DNA of 64,000 bases from Gordoniibacillus kamchatkensis. Lineage in GTDB: Bacteria; Bacillota; Bacilli; Paenibacillales; NBRC-103111. Positions 26,795-34,757 of the stretch are shown here, piece after piece. A model generated the notes under the pieces. The model was not told where the DNA came from. It saw only the letters and a program-made list of their open reading frames with translations, and searched no databases. Position 1 is the stretch's first letter; every line of letters begins with the position of its first letter. Made by a program: the position numbers and the translations under genes. The stretch is from NCBI RefSeq assembly GCF_000829455.1, contig NZ_JXAK01000005.1, positions 98,261 through 162,260 on the forward strand. The letters are read 5' to 3'.

Positions 26795-28477
26795 TTACTG
26801 CGCTTTTGCCTGCATGCTCCGATTGTCTACGCAGAGGGTCGTGCCCGATTTAATCAGCGTCATCGTCTTGCCGCTGCAGGAAAGCGGCTTCTCCTCCTTA
26901 AAAGCGATCCCGTACGCTTTGAGCCGTTCGCGGTTGGACCAGCTGTACGTAAAATCGGCTTTCACCGGCTGGGGCACCGATTGCAGCTGCGCCAGCTGGT
27001 TGCGGAGCTGCTCGCTCCAAGCCCACTGCTTGGTCACGAAAATGCCGCTGACGAGCAGCGCGTTCACGGCAATGACGGCGGCCAGCGCGAAGCCGGCAGC
27101 GTGCACAACCCGAGAGCCGTTCAGGCAAAAGGCAAGCCATACGCCGACAAGCGGGATAACCCAAAACTGGGGAACATAACGCGCCCACCAAGCCGCCGGG
27201 TTAAGGAAGGCGGATACGGCCAGCACCGCAACAACCCCGACCGCAGCCAAGGTGATGCCGGGGCGCTTGCGGAAGGCCAGCGCAAATACGATCAAGGCGA
27301 GAACCAAAGCGCCGCTGAACAAAGGCCCGAATCCCGCTACCGCCACATCCGTTTCGGCAAAGGTCGGCAGCTCTTTGGCGGTAAAGGTGAACGGCCATTG
27401 AAATTGCGTCGGTTTTTTATCCGTACTGTTGCCCATCGGCACGCCGAAGTAGGAGGCTGCAACTTGCTCGAAGCGGTTCATTCGCTCCAGATTGCGCGGC
27501 GTAAAGTTTTTGACGACATCGATGGCATTTTCCCCGGCAAGAGGATAAAAAGGATGCCCGTCACGCAGCGTATTGGTTACGTACGGATTGTATCCGACGA
27601 TCAGCACGCCGATAATTGCTCCAATGGCGGCAACGCGAAACAGCCGCTTCAGCGCGGCGAATTGCTCGCTCATGTAAAGGGCGATCAGCAGTCCTGCAGT
27701 CAGCACTCCCGCGTATCCGATCGCGGTGAATTTGATGTTCATCACCATGATCATCGCCAGCGTATATGCCGCAAGAAGCAGCCACCCCGGACGCATCACG
27801 ATCAAAGTGCCGAGCGCCAGCAGGCAGAGCAGCAGCGAACCGAGCAGACCGTCGACATAAAAGGTAAACGACTGGTACACGGCGACCGGGTTCAGCGCGA
27901 GCAGGAAAGCGACCGCCCAGGCGGCGACCCGGCGCTCGGGCCGCAAGCTGAGCAGAGCCGCCAAGCTGAGCAAACCGGAAGCCGCCATCGCAAGCAAATT
28001 CATGACTTTGCTGTGTTCGAGCAGGCCGGTTGCCTTGTAGACGGTTGCCGCCGCTATTTCGGACGCTTTCGCATAATGGTTGATCCATATGCTTTGCCCC
28101 GTCGGCAGAGCAAGCTCTTTGTCGTAAACAGGGTTCCACCCCTCGGCCAAATGAATGATCGCTTCTTGGTGATAGGATTGACCGTCGTAGGACAAATCGT
28201 AAAAGTGCCCGCTCACAAGGAAACCGCATAAGAACAGCACGGCGCTAAGTCCTGCGGAAACGGCGAATACGGTCGTATGCCCCTGCTCCGCCAGCTTCCT
28301 CGAAGCGATAAAGCAGAACGAGACGGCTAGCGCCGCTGCGAGCCAAAAGTCCGCCTTCCCTATCGGCAGCCCGGCAACAAACAACAGCGCCGGTACGATA
28401 AAGGCGCCGGCGATGAGCGCCAGGAGCGTCATCCCGGTGACCAAACTAATGGATACGACTCGGTTTTCATCGCGCAA
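26795..28477 (-). CDS. GT-C-type polytopic membrane glycosyltransferase
   Basis: About 560 residues with roughly 11-13 membrane segments. The first outside loop carries DLSYDGQSYHQEAIIHL, the acidic loop typical of GT-C enzymes (Asp needed for catalysis), followed by WINHYAKASEIAAA. Such enzymes take sugar from polyprenyl-phosphate donors outside the cell, which fits the lipid-donor genes upstream. A C-terminal soluble part of about 60 residues ends in a Cys-containing segment. The start is uncertain: TTG at 28477 is in frame, but an ATG at 28470 has the ideal AGGGAG spacing and a different frame, so an early one-base error is possible. Fourth gene of the ubiA operon. Confidence 0.82.
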   Translation of the reverse strand: MRDENRVVSISLVTGMTLLALIAGAFIVPALLFVAGLPIGKADFWLAAALAVSFCFIASRKLAEQGHTTVFAVSAGLSAVLFLCGFLVSGHFYDLSYDGQSYHQEAIIHLAEGWNPVYDKELALPTGQSIWINHYAKASEIAAATVYKATGLLEHSKVMNLLAMAASGLLSLAALLSLRPERRVAAWAVAFLLALNPVAVYQSFTFYVDGLLGSLLLCLLALGTLIVMRPGWLLLAAYTLAMIMVMNIKFTAIGYAGVLTAGLLIALYMSEQFAALKRLFRVAAIGAIIGVLIVGYNPYVTNTLRDGHPFYPLAGENAIDVVKNFTPRNLERMNRFEQVAASYFGVPMGNSTDKKPTQFQWPFTFTAKELPTFAETDVAVAGFGPLFSGALVLALIVFALAFRKRPGITLAAVGVVAVLAVSAFLNPAAWWARYVPQFWVIPLVGVWLAFCLNGSRVVHAAGFALAAVIAVNALLVSGIFVTKQWAWSEQLRNQLAQLQSVPQPVKADFTYSWSNRERLKAYGIAFKEEKPLSCSGKTMTLIKSGTTLCVDNRSMQAKAQ

Positions 28478-28504
28478 CTCCCTGTCCGAATAAAATGAAT
28501 CTCG

Positions 28505-28933
28505 CTAGCCGATCAGCCTCGAGGCGATCCAACCGAGCAGCGTGCCGACCGCAAGGCCGCCCAGCACTTCCAGCCGGGTGTGCCCCTGCCTTTCTCGCAG
28601 CCGGACCCCGCTTGCGGCGGCGGCTTCGAGAGCCAGCGCGTTGATCCGTTTGGCGTTCTCCCCCACGGCGCGGCGGATGCCCACCGCATCGATCATGACG
28701 ATGTAGGTTACGGCGGCGGCGAGGCCGAACAGCGGCGTTCTCCACCCCTGATCGAAGCCGATCAGCATCGCTACCGAAGACACGACCGATGTGTGCGTGC
28801 TCGGGAAACCGCCGTTGCCGATCAGCTTCCGGGCATCGCTCCCGTGGCGCACCCGGTTCACCGTATATTTCAGCGATCCGGAAACGAGCCAGGCGATGAA
28901 AGGCAGAGCGGGATACAACAAGCCGGCGCCCAT
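28505..28933 (-). CDS. Divergent PAP2-family phosphatase (YuiD-like)
   Basis: 142-residue membrane protein of the divergent PAP2 (DUF212) family. Visible features are GNGGFPSTHTSVVSSVA (PAP2-like SxHT), GFDQGWRTPLFGLA, MIDAVGIRRAVGENAK and GHTRLEVLGGLAVG. PAP2 enzymes dephosphorylate lipid phosphates; in mycobacteria a PAP2 protein next to the UbiA-type enzyme is the predicted phosphatase that turns polyprenyl-phospho-5-phosphoribose into polyprenyl-phospho-ribose. The same pairing here makes that role attractive but unproven. ATG at 28933 chosen for AAAGGGGGAG at 11 bases; upstream GTG codons are alternatives. Between the flippase-like gene and the GT-C gene. Confidence 0.85.
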   Translation of the reverse strand: MGAGLLYPALPFIAWLVSGSLKYTVNRVRHGSDARKLIGNGGFPSTHTSVVSSVAMLIGFDQGWRTPLFGLAAAVTYIVMIDAVGIRRAVGENAKRINALALEAAAASGVRLRERQGHTRLEVLGGLAVGTLLGWIASRLIG

Positions 28934-28957
28934 GTGCACATCCACTCCCCCTTTCCG

Positions 28958-29311
28958 TCATGCGCGCGCAATGAGCAGCACGCCGAAGGAGATGAAGGCG
29001 GCGCCGAACCATTTTTGCGGCGACAACGATTCATGAAACAAATAATAGCCGAGCACCATGACCACGATATATCCCGCGCTGACCATCGGATAAGCGGTGC
29101 TGAGCGGGAATTTGCGGAGCGCGATCAGCCAGAACACCGAGCTTAACCCGTAGCTGGCAAGCCCTGCCGCAATGGGCCAGGCCGCCGCCACGCCGGACCA
29201 GGACAGCCATCCGGCTTCCTCCGGTTTGGGCGAGCCGACGCCCCACTTCATCAGCACTTGTCCCGCAGCTCCAAGCAGTACGGAAACGATCAGCCATAAA
29301 TATTGGATCAC
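28958..29311 (-). CDS. Half-size EamA/ArnE-like membrane transporter
   Basis: 117 residues with four membrane segments, each typical of a half DMT transporter: LIVSVLLGAAGQVLMKWG, VAAAWPIAAGLASYGLSSV, YPMVSAGYIVVMVLGYYLF and WFGAAFISFGVLLIARA. ArnE/ArnF, which flip undecaprenyl-phosphate-aminoarabinose, have this size and the same motifs (GQVLMK, LSTAYP). In this operon of lipid-linked sugar genes a flippase for the polyprenyl-phosphate donor is the natural inference. ArnE acts with ArnF; here only one gene is seen, so it would be a homodimer. Follows the ubiA gene closely. Confidence 0.82.
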   Translation of the reverse strand: MIQYLWLIVSVLLGAAGQVLMKWGVGSPKPEEAGWLSWSGVAAAWPIAAGLASYGLSSVFWLIALRKFPLSTAYPMVSAGYIVVMVLGYYLFHESLSPQKWFGAAFISFGVLLIARA

Positions 29312-29331
29312 CGCCTTTTCCCCCTTGCTTT

Positions 29332-30242
29332 TTATTTAAAAAACAGCAAAATGCAGACGACGGAAAATCCGTATAACACCACCGTCATCAAAATGTGCTT
29401 GTCCTCGAGCAGCAGCTTTTCCGGCCGGCGCCCTTGCCTTCCATATGAATCAAATACAAGTAGCGAAACACGCCGTACAGCACGAAAATGAGCGTCCACA
29501 TCAATTGGATCGTATGCCCCGAAGTAAAGGTGAACAGCGCGTAGCTCATGATCGTCGCCGTCGTCACGATCCCCGACATCTGGTTCAGCATCTCCATCGA
29601 ATACGATTCGAGCACTTTGCGGTGCGAGCCTGAACCGTTCTGCATGAGAGCCAGCTCGTGCCTTCGTTTGCCGATCGCCAGAAACAAAGCCAGCAGCATC
29701 GTGCATAGCAGGAACCATGGCGTCAGCGGCACGCCGATCACAAGACCGCCGCCTACCGCGCGAAGCACGAACCCGGAAGCCACGATGAGCAGATCGACGA
29801 TAACGACATGCTTGAGCCGATAAGAATACAGCACATTCATGCCAAAATAAACGGACAGCACGATGCCGAAAGCGAGCTGAAAGCGAAACGCCAGCATCAG
29901 ACAGGACGTCAGCAGAACGAGGCCGAATAGGAGCGCCGTCTGCGGATGAATGGCGCCGGAGGCAAGCGGCCGGTGCTTTTTCTCGGGATGCAGCCGGTCC
30001 CGTTCGCGGTCTGCGTAATCGTTAAGCACATACACGCAGCTGGAGACGAGACAGAACAGGACGAAGCCGGAGAGCGCTTGTCCGAGCATGCCCATATCCG
30101 CCTGCCGCACGGAAAAGATCAGGGCGGCGAATACGAGCAAATTTTTCGTCCATTGCCGGGGCCGCATCAAGGCTAAGTAGCGGATGGGCACCGGCCGGCT
30201 CTCCCAGCCTTCCAGCTTGGCGTGCGCTTTGGTTTGGGACAT
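29332..30242 (-). pseudogene. UbiA-family phosphoribosyl-polyprenyl synthase, frameshifted near the C-terminus
   Basis: Integral membrane prenyltransferase of the UbiA family, about 300 residues when repaired, closest by motif to decaprenyl-phosphate phosphoribosyltransferase (5-phosphoribose-1-diphosphate plus polyprenyl phosphate): MRPRQWTKNLLVFAALIF, the first Asp motif YVLNDYADRERDRLHP, KKHRPLASG, and the second motif region YSYRLKHVVIVD. The frame breaks near 29430 after HMEGKG, where one missing G in a GGCC-rich stretch fuses it to the true end RPEKLLLEDKHILMTVV. ATG at 30242 with AAAGGAGGT. First gene of the leftward operon, with a TATAAT promoter covered by SinR-like operators. A housekeeping quinone role is less likely given this context. 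Confidence 0.83.
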
Positions 30243-30314
30243 AGCCAAACCTCCTTTATCGTAGTTTCAGAAAGGGTGCAGCCGCATCATTGCTTGACTT
30301 CATTCGATCCGCAT

Positions 30315-30350
30315 TTCATTATAACGAACAATTGGTTCTTTATAAAGAAC
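30315..30350 (-). promoter_or_regulatory. ubiA-operon promoter with two SinR-like operators
   Basis: GTTCTTTATAAAGAAC at 30335-30350 is a perfect 16-bp palindrome made of two GTTCTTT half sites, the B. subtilis SinR box. A second site, TTCATTATAACGAAC (30315-30329), covers the minus-strand TATAAT (30323-30318). Binding here would block the promoter of the leftward operon. Confidence 0.8.
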
Positions 30351-30398
30351 GATAATTGGTTATATTTTGGAGTAATTACGAGGATAGGCGCGTTTTTT

Positions 30399-30414
30399 GT
30401 TCGTTAAAACGAAA
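30399..30414 (+). promoter_or_regulatory. SinR-like operator, imperfect
   Basis: GTTCGTTAAAACGAAA: two half sites in the same spacing as the neighbouring operators, in the middle of the divergent control region. Confidence 0.6.
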
Positions 30415-30431
30415 TATTCCGACTTGTCCAA

Positions 30432-30487
30432 TTTTCAATACGACGATTTTTGCGGTATACTTCAATTGGTTGTTCGTTATAAAGAAC
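30432..30487 (+). promoter_or_regulatory. Promoter and SinR-like operator upstream of the rightward operon
   Basis: A weak promoter, TTTTCA (30432-30437), 18 bases, TATACT (30456-30461), is followed at once by GTTCGTTATAAAGAAC (30472-30487), one base from a perfect SinR-type palindrome. It lies 28 bases before the regulator gene and suggests autoregulation. Confidence 0.7.
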
Positions 30488-30514
30488 ATATTTTCAACAA
30501 AGGACCGATGGATC

Positions 30515-30862
30515 ATGTTGGGAAAGCGAGTGAGGGAGCTTCGCATGGAAAGGGGGTTAACTCTCTCCGAATTGGCGGAAGCCGCTGGCGTTGCCAAGTC
30601 TTACTTGAGCACCATCGAACGGGACATTCATTCGAACCCGTCCGTCCATTTGTTGGACAAAATTGCGGCTGCGCTGGACGTCTCCCTGAATCAGCTGGTG
30701 CGGCCGGATACGCCGGAGCCGGAGTCCGGTCCCCCGCCCGCGCAGGAGTGGTATGACTTGTTTCGAGACGCTCTGAACTCCGGCATCAGCCGGAAGGAAT
30801 TGAAGCGCATGATCGAGTTTCGCAAATGGCAAGTCAGCCGAAATGAAAATGAGGAGGAGTAA
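30515..30862 (+). CDS. sinR: SinR-like XRE-family repressor
   Basis: 115 residues: an N-terminal XRE helix-turn-helix (about 1-60, GLTLSELAEAAGVAKSYLSTIERD, then NPSVHLLDKIAAALDV), a Pro-rich linker and a C-terminal helical hook (EWYDLFRDALNSGISRKELKRMIEF) of the SinR/SinI dimerisation type. In Bacillus SinR represses matrix genes and is titrated by SinI. The ATG at 30515 has AAAGGA ten bases upstream; the longer ORF reading back through the promoter region is discarded. It is the first gene of the rightward operon and has SinR-type palindromes on both sides of its promoter. A related copy is at 37019-37357. Confidence 0.88.
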   Translation: MLGKRVRELRMERGLTLSELAEAAGVAKSYLSTIERDIHSNPSVHLLDKIAAALDVSLNQLVRPDTPEPESGPPPAQEWYDLFRDALNSGISRKELKRMIEFRKWQVSRNENEEE

Positions 30863-30864
30863 GC

Positions 30865-30984
30865 ATGTGCGGCATAATAGGCTGCATCGGCAGCGAGATT
30901 CGCAGAACAAGGCCGGGGACGGAGCCGCTTGCCGGATTCGCCGGCATCGCCCATCCCCCGCCGGGTTCGGTAACCGTCGGGTAG
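30865..30984 (+). CDS. 39-codon ORF with a class II amidotransferase-like start
   Basis: It starts three bases after the sinR stop with a strong GAGGAGG site. The peptide opens MCGIIGCIGSE, exactly the N-terminal Cys block of Ntn-type glutamine amidotransferases such as GlmS and asparagine synthetase, but stops after 39 codons, the remainder being Pro/Gly-rich and unlike that family. It may be a relic of a deleted GATase gene or a small peptide of its own; a one-base error cannot be excluded, though no downstream frame continues the family. Confidence 0.4.
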   Translation: MCGIIGCIGSEIRRTRPGTEPLAGFAGIAHPPPGSVTVG

Positions 30985-31028
30985 TCTAACCCAGACAAAG
31001 ATAGGAGCAAGCAAGGAGGAGAAACCGT

Positions 31029-32225
31029 ATGTGGATAGAGCCTTTAGACCAGGCCGCTTCCGTGCTGAACGCCTTGGGCTTGACCGCCGCCGGCGGCTTT
31101 GCCGCCCTGTTCCTGCTTCGGGCCAGGCGCAGCGCCATCGCCGAGCGGATGAAAATGAGCCTCGAGAAGCATCAAGATTACTTTACTTACCTCAGCGCCA
31201 ATATTGACGATACGGATGCGCTGCTTCCGCCGCCCGGCCAATTGAGCTCTATCGAGCTAAGGGCCATTCAGTCTAAGCTGCTGGAGTGGATCGAGACGAT
31301 CGGCGGCGAGTATCGAGGCAAGCTGACCGCCCTCTGCCGGGAACTGGGACTCGTTGAGCTGGAGCGTAAACGGCTTAGCAGCCCGCGGCAAGGGGTGCGC
31401 CTCGAAGCCGCTTATCATTTGGGCGTTATGCGGGCAACCGAATGCACCGGGGAATTATTGCAGTTCCTGGCGAAGGAAGGCCGGGAATCGACCGCTTTCG
31501 TCGTCGGACGAGCGGCCGCCAAATGTGCCGGGACGCTTGAGGAGCTGCACAGCCTTTTGCTGCTGCTTACCGAATATCACCCCGCAGCTCATCAGCTCAT
31601 TGCCGATACGGTCGCCTCTTCTTCGCTAGATCCGGCTCCGCTCTTTGCCGAGCTGCTGCACAATGAAAATAACGAAGCGCTGCTCGCCGTAGCGCTCACC
31701 GGCCTCTCCGGCCGAAATTGTCCGGAAACGCTCGGCGCGCTTGACCGCTTGCTCATGTCCGGACTTAAAGAAATCCGGATCAAAGCGGCGAAAGTTTTAC
31801 TGCAGCATTCCCACCTGCTGCCGCGTGAGCGAATTAGCGAACTGATCCGCCATCCGGACTGGGAAATTCGCGCGGCGGCGGCCAAAGCCGTCGGTGAACA
31901 GCAGCTTGGCGTTTATATGGAAGAGCTCGTCCGATGCATGGCCGATGAAGAGTGGTGGGTCCGCCATTACAGCGCTAAAAGCTTATCGCAGCTCGGGCCT
32001 GCCGGGTTTGAGGCGCTGTGCGAAGCAGCCTGCGGCGCCGAGAACGGCGAATCCCGCGAGACGGCCCGGGAGGCTGTGCTTGAAGAGCTCGACCGGTCGG
32101 AGGCTTCCGCTTCCCGGGAAGCCCAGCATATCCCTACCTACAATCAGCTAAATTTCATTTACCGGCGAATATTGGGCGAAACCGGCTCGGAACGGCTCGC
32201 CAGTACAACCCGGATCGGCTGTTAG
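31029..32225 (+). CDS. Membrane-anchored HEAT-repeat protein
   Basis: 398 residues: one N-terminal membrane segment (SVLNALGLTAAGGFAALFLL), a basic stretch, then helical HEAT-like repeats through about residue 360, for example EIRIKAAKVLLQHSHLLPRE, DWEIRAAAAKAVGEQQL and EEWWVRHYSAKSLSQLGP. Such repeats are protein-binding scaffolds. AAGGAGG precedes the ATG. It ends 12 bases before the GT2 synthase, so a scaffold or regulatory subunit for the synthase complex, facing the cytoplasm, is the natural reading. It also occupies the position that TPR/HEAT proteins take in other synthase-dependent polysaccharide operons. No enzyme motif. Confidence 0.8.
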   Translation: MWIEPLDQAASVLNALGLTAAGGFAALFLLRARRSAIAERMKMSLEKHQDYFTYLSANIDDTDALLPPPGQLSSIELRAIQSKLLEWIETIGGEYRGKLTALCRELGLVELERKRLSSPRQGVRLEAAYHLGVMRATECTGELLQFLAKEGRESTAFVVGRAAAKCAGTLEELHSLLLLLTEYHPAAHQLIADTVASSSLDPAPLFAELLHNENNEALLAVALTGLSGRNCPETLGALDRLLMSGLKEIRIKAAKVLLQHSHLLPRERISELIRHPDWEIRAAAAKAVGEQQLGVYMEELVRCMADEEWWVRHYSAKSLSQLGPAGFEALCEAACGAENGESRETAREAVLEELDRSEASASREAQHIPTYNQLNFIYRRILGETGSERLASTTRIGC

Positions 32226-32237
32226 AAAGGGGATCCG

Positions 32238-33701
32238 ATGAGAGCGTTTTTGCTGAACTATGGAATCGTTGCCGCTTATTTGATCGTCGGCTCGAGCTTA
32301 TTGTATCTCGTCATTTTGGCGCTATCGCATCAGAAGATGCTGTCCATTGTGAAAAGCACCGTGAACTCGCGCTTCCGGGAGCTCGCGGGCTCGGAATACG
32401 TACCTCCCGTCTCGATTCTGGTGCCTTCCTATAACGAAGAGCTGACCATCATCGAGAGCGTGAATTCGTTAATGACGCTGGAGTTTCCCGTATATGAAGT
32501 CGTCGTCATTAACGACGGTTCGACCGACCGGACGCTGCAAGTGCTGCTGGAGACGTTCGGCCTTAAGCCGTGCCGTCCGGCCGGCTTCCGTCCTTTGCTG
32601 CCGTCCCGGGCGATCCGCAGCGTGTACCGCAGCCCGCTCTATCCCCGGCTGGTCGTTATCGATAAAATAAACGGCGGCAAAGCGGATGCTTTGAATGCCG
32701 GCATCAATGCGGCCGCATATCCGCTCGTGGCCACCATCGATGCCGACAGCTTGCTTGAGAAAGACGCCTTGATCCGGTTGGTCAAAGTCTATATGGAAAA
32801 TCCCGAGCAGCATATTGCCGTCGGGGGCAACGTGCGCATCGCGAACGGAAGCTCCATCGAGGACGGGCGCGTGCTGTCAGTCCGTTTGTCCAACAAGTGG
32901 CTTCCAGCCATGCAGTATGTCGAGTACGTAAAAGCGTTCCTCGGCGGCCGAATCGGCTGGAGCGCCATGAACGGGCTGCTGATCGTGTCGGGGGCGTTCG
33001 GCCTGTTCCGCAAAGATTACTTGGTCAAGGTGGGCGGCTACGAAGAGGGATGTCCCGGAGAGGACATGAACATCGTGATGAAGCTTCACAAATATATGTT
33101 GGACCGCCATTTGCCCTATCGCATCGTGTTTTGTCCCGACGCCGTCTGCTGGACGCAGGCCCCCGATACGCTTCGCGTCCTGGGCGCGCAACGCCGGCGC
33201 TGGATTCGCGGCAGCCTGTGGAACGTCAGCAAGTTCCGCGCGATGCTGTTCATTCCGAAGTACAGGGTGATTGGCTGGCTCGCCCTTCCCTACACGATTA
33301 TGTACGAAATTTTAAGCCCTTTTGTCCGGCTCTCCGGGTTTGCGGCACTAGCCGGATACGTGTTGCTGGACATGACGCAAATCCGGGTCCTGCTCATGTT
33401 TCTGCTCGTCAACCTGCTCATCGGCATGGTGTTTACGTGCGGGTCGCTGCTGATCGAAGAAATGGCTTTCCGCAGCCCGATTCGCACGTACGATCTGCTG
33501 CGCATTATCGGCTTATCGGCGTTGATGGCGGCCGGTTACGATCAAATCAATGCGCTCTGGAAGCTGCTCGGGCAGTGGGATTACGTCCGCCGTAACCACG
33601 CATGGGGCAACATGGTCCGCCGCAGCTGGCAGGACGAAGCGGCCGAAGCGGGACAAGCCCGTTCCCGCAAAACGAAGACTACGAAAGCGCAGGCCGTCTG
33701 A
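32238..33701 (+). CDS. Processive family-2 glycosyltransferase (polysaccharide synthase)
   Basis: 487-residue membrane synthase of the PgaC/BcsA/HasA type. One N-terminal membrane helix (IVAAYLIVGSSLLYLVILAL) precedes a cytoplasmic GT2 domain and several C-terminal helices. Motifs: SYNEE, VINDGSTDRT, KINGGKADALN, the DxD in TIDADS, the GED in CPGEDMNI, and QRRRW, the mark of processive synthases. It should polymerise a nucleotide sugar and pass the chain through the membrane. The substrate is not encoded in a motif I can read, but glmU-glmM under an apparently shared regulator point to UDP-GlcNAc. No PilZ domain is visible. A short insertion (GLKPCRPAGFRPLL) lies between the first two motifs. 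Confidence 0.9.
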   Translation: MRAFLLNYGIVAAYLIVGSSLLYLVILALSHQKMLSIVKSTVNSRFRELAGSEYVPPVSILVPSYNEELTIIESVNSLMTLEFPVYEVVVINDGSTDRTLQVLLETFGLKPCRPAGFRPLLPSRAIRSVYRSPLYPRLVVIDKINGGKADALNAGINAAAYPLVATIDADSLLEKDALIRLVKVYMENPEQHIAVGGNVRIANGSSIEDGRVLSVRLSNKWLPAMQYVEYVKAFLGGRIGWSAMNGLLIVSGAFGLFRKDYLVKVGGYEEGCPGEDMNIVMKLHKYMLDRHLPYRIVFCPDAVCWTQAPDTLRVLGAQRRRWIRGSLWNVSKFRAMLFIPKYRVIGWLALPYTIMYEILSPFVRLSGFAALAGYVLLDMTQIRVLLMFLLVNLLIGMVFTCGSLLIEEMAFRSPIRTYDLLRIIGLSALMAAGYDQINALWKLLGQWDYVRRNHAWGNMVRRSWQDEAAEAGQARSRKTKTTKAQAV

Positions 33702-33709
33702 ATGGCGGC

Positions 33710-33878
33710 TGCAGGCTGCCCGAGAAAGGCGGAGCGGAGGATGGGAGTGTGGGTCGGAGAGCGCCTTTGAAATCGTGTTCCAACCCTTTATTAGAATACA
33801 ATGGAACACGATTTCAACGAAGCCGGAGACCCACATTCTTAGGTCCGCAGTGTAGCCCTACTTTCTAGGGCAGCTTGA
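33710..33878. repeat. Palindromic MITE-like element, copy 3 (inverted)
   Basis: The reverse complement of copy 1 by layout: termini GCAGGCTGCCCGAGAAAG and CTTTCTAGGGCAGCTTGA, internal arms TTGAAATCGTGTTCCAA (33767-33783) and ATGGAACACGATTTCAA. It separates the synthase gene from the receiver-domain gene inside the operon. Confidence 0.82.
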
Positions 33879-33919
33879 CGGCCGCATCCTTACACTAAAC
33901 GGAAATGGAGCGAAAAGCG

Positions 33920-34726
33920 ATGAACAATACGTTACTGGCCGAATCCGGCTTGGCGCAACGACTTTACGAGCATGTAAACAACATGCTGCAAACCGTCGTC
34001 CCGGGAACCGAGTGCGGGGTGATCGCGGCGGCAGTGCACGGCTTCAGCCCGGCACATCTGCAGGAATTGGAGAATCGTCTCGGCATGGAAGGCGGCAATC
34101 TTGCCACGATGGCCGCTTACGAAGCGAAGGAAGGGGCTTTAATCATCCTGCTGCCGGGGCAATCGCTGGCTTTCACCCATTTTATAGCTCTGTCCGCCAA
34201 AGATTTCCTCAAGGAGGCGGAACTGCTCGCCGGAGGCATGGCGGTTGCCGCCTTTTCCGAGAGCGCTCCAGCTGCGGAGGAGGACATAGCCGGCTTCGTT
34301 TCTTCGTTGAATGCCGGAGAACGGACGGAGATCGCCGTTTACTCCGGATACCGTCCTGCCCCGGAAGCGCCGACGGTGGTCATGATCGATCCGAACGCCG
34401 ACCTGCTCGATTTCCTGAACGTCCGGCTCGGCCTTCAGGGCTATGACGTCCGGCCTGCGCACGACGGCAAAGAGGGGCTCCGGCTCGTCGAATCGGTTCA
34501 GCCGGACCTTGTCATCACCGAGCTGGCGCTGCCTGCGCTCGACGGCTACCAGGTCATTCAGCGCGTCCGGAACTCCCGGAGCCGGACATGCAAAGTCGTC
34601 GTCCTGACCGACCTTACGGTCGAGCAGGACATTTGCAAATGCTTTGAGCTGGGTGCCGCCGATGTAATCAGAAAGCCTTTCTCTCCCAAGGAGCTTGAAG
34701 CGCGTCTCAAGCGGCTGCTCGCCTAA
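33920..34726 (+). CDS. Degenerate receiver-domain protein of the polysaccharide operon
   Basis: 268 residues: an N-terminal alpha/beta domain of about 145 residues that I cannot name, then a C-terminal CheY-like receiver (about 150-268). The receiver keeps the acidic site (VVMIDPNAD), Thr (VVLTDLTVE) and Lys (VIRKPFSPKEL), but the phospho-acceptor position reads VITELALPALDG: Glu instead of Asp. It is therefore probably not phosphorylated and may be locked in an active-like state. No DNA-binding domain. ATG at 33920 with GGAG at nine bases; an in-frame ATG at 33905 has no site. A regulatory partner of the synthase is possible. Confidence 0.8.
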   Translation: MNNTLLAESGLAQRLYEHVNNMLQTVVPGTECGVIAAAVHGFSPAHLQELENRLGMEGGNLATMAAYEAKEGALIILLPGQSLAFTHFIALSAKDFLKEAELLAGGMAVAAFSESAPAAEEDIAGFVSSLNAGERTEIAVYSGYRPAPEAPTVVMIDPNADLLDFLNVRLGLQGYDVRPAHDGKEGLRLVESVQPDLVITELALPALDGYQVIQRVRNSRSRTCKVVVLTDLTVEQDICKCFELGAADVIRKPFSPKELEARLKRLLA

Positions 34727-34757
34727 CCTGCCTCGAGCATTGAAGGAGCTCATGCCC

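Noticed and set aside
30865..31010. Cyclic-dinucleotide riboswitch between sinR and the HEAT gene
   Set aside because: GC-rich stems such as GCCGGATTCGCCGGC suggested one, but the conserved GEMM or ydaO blocks are absent.
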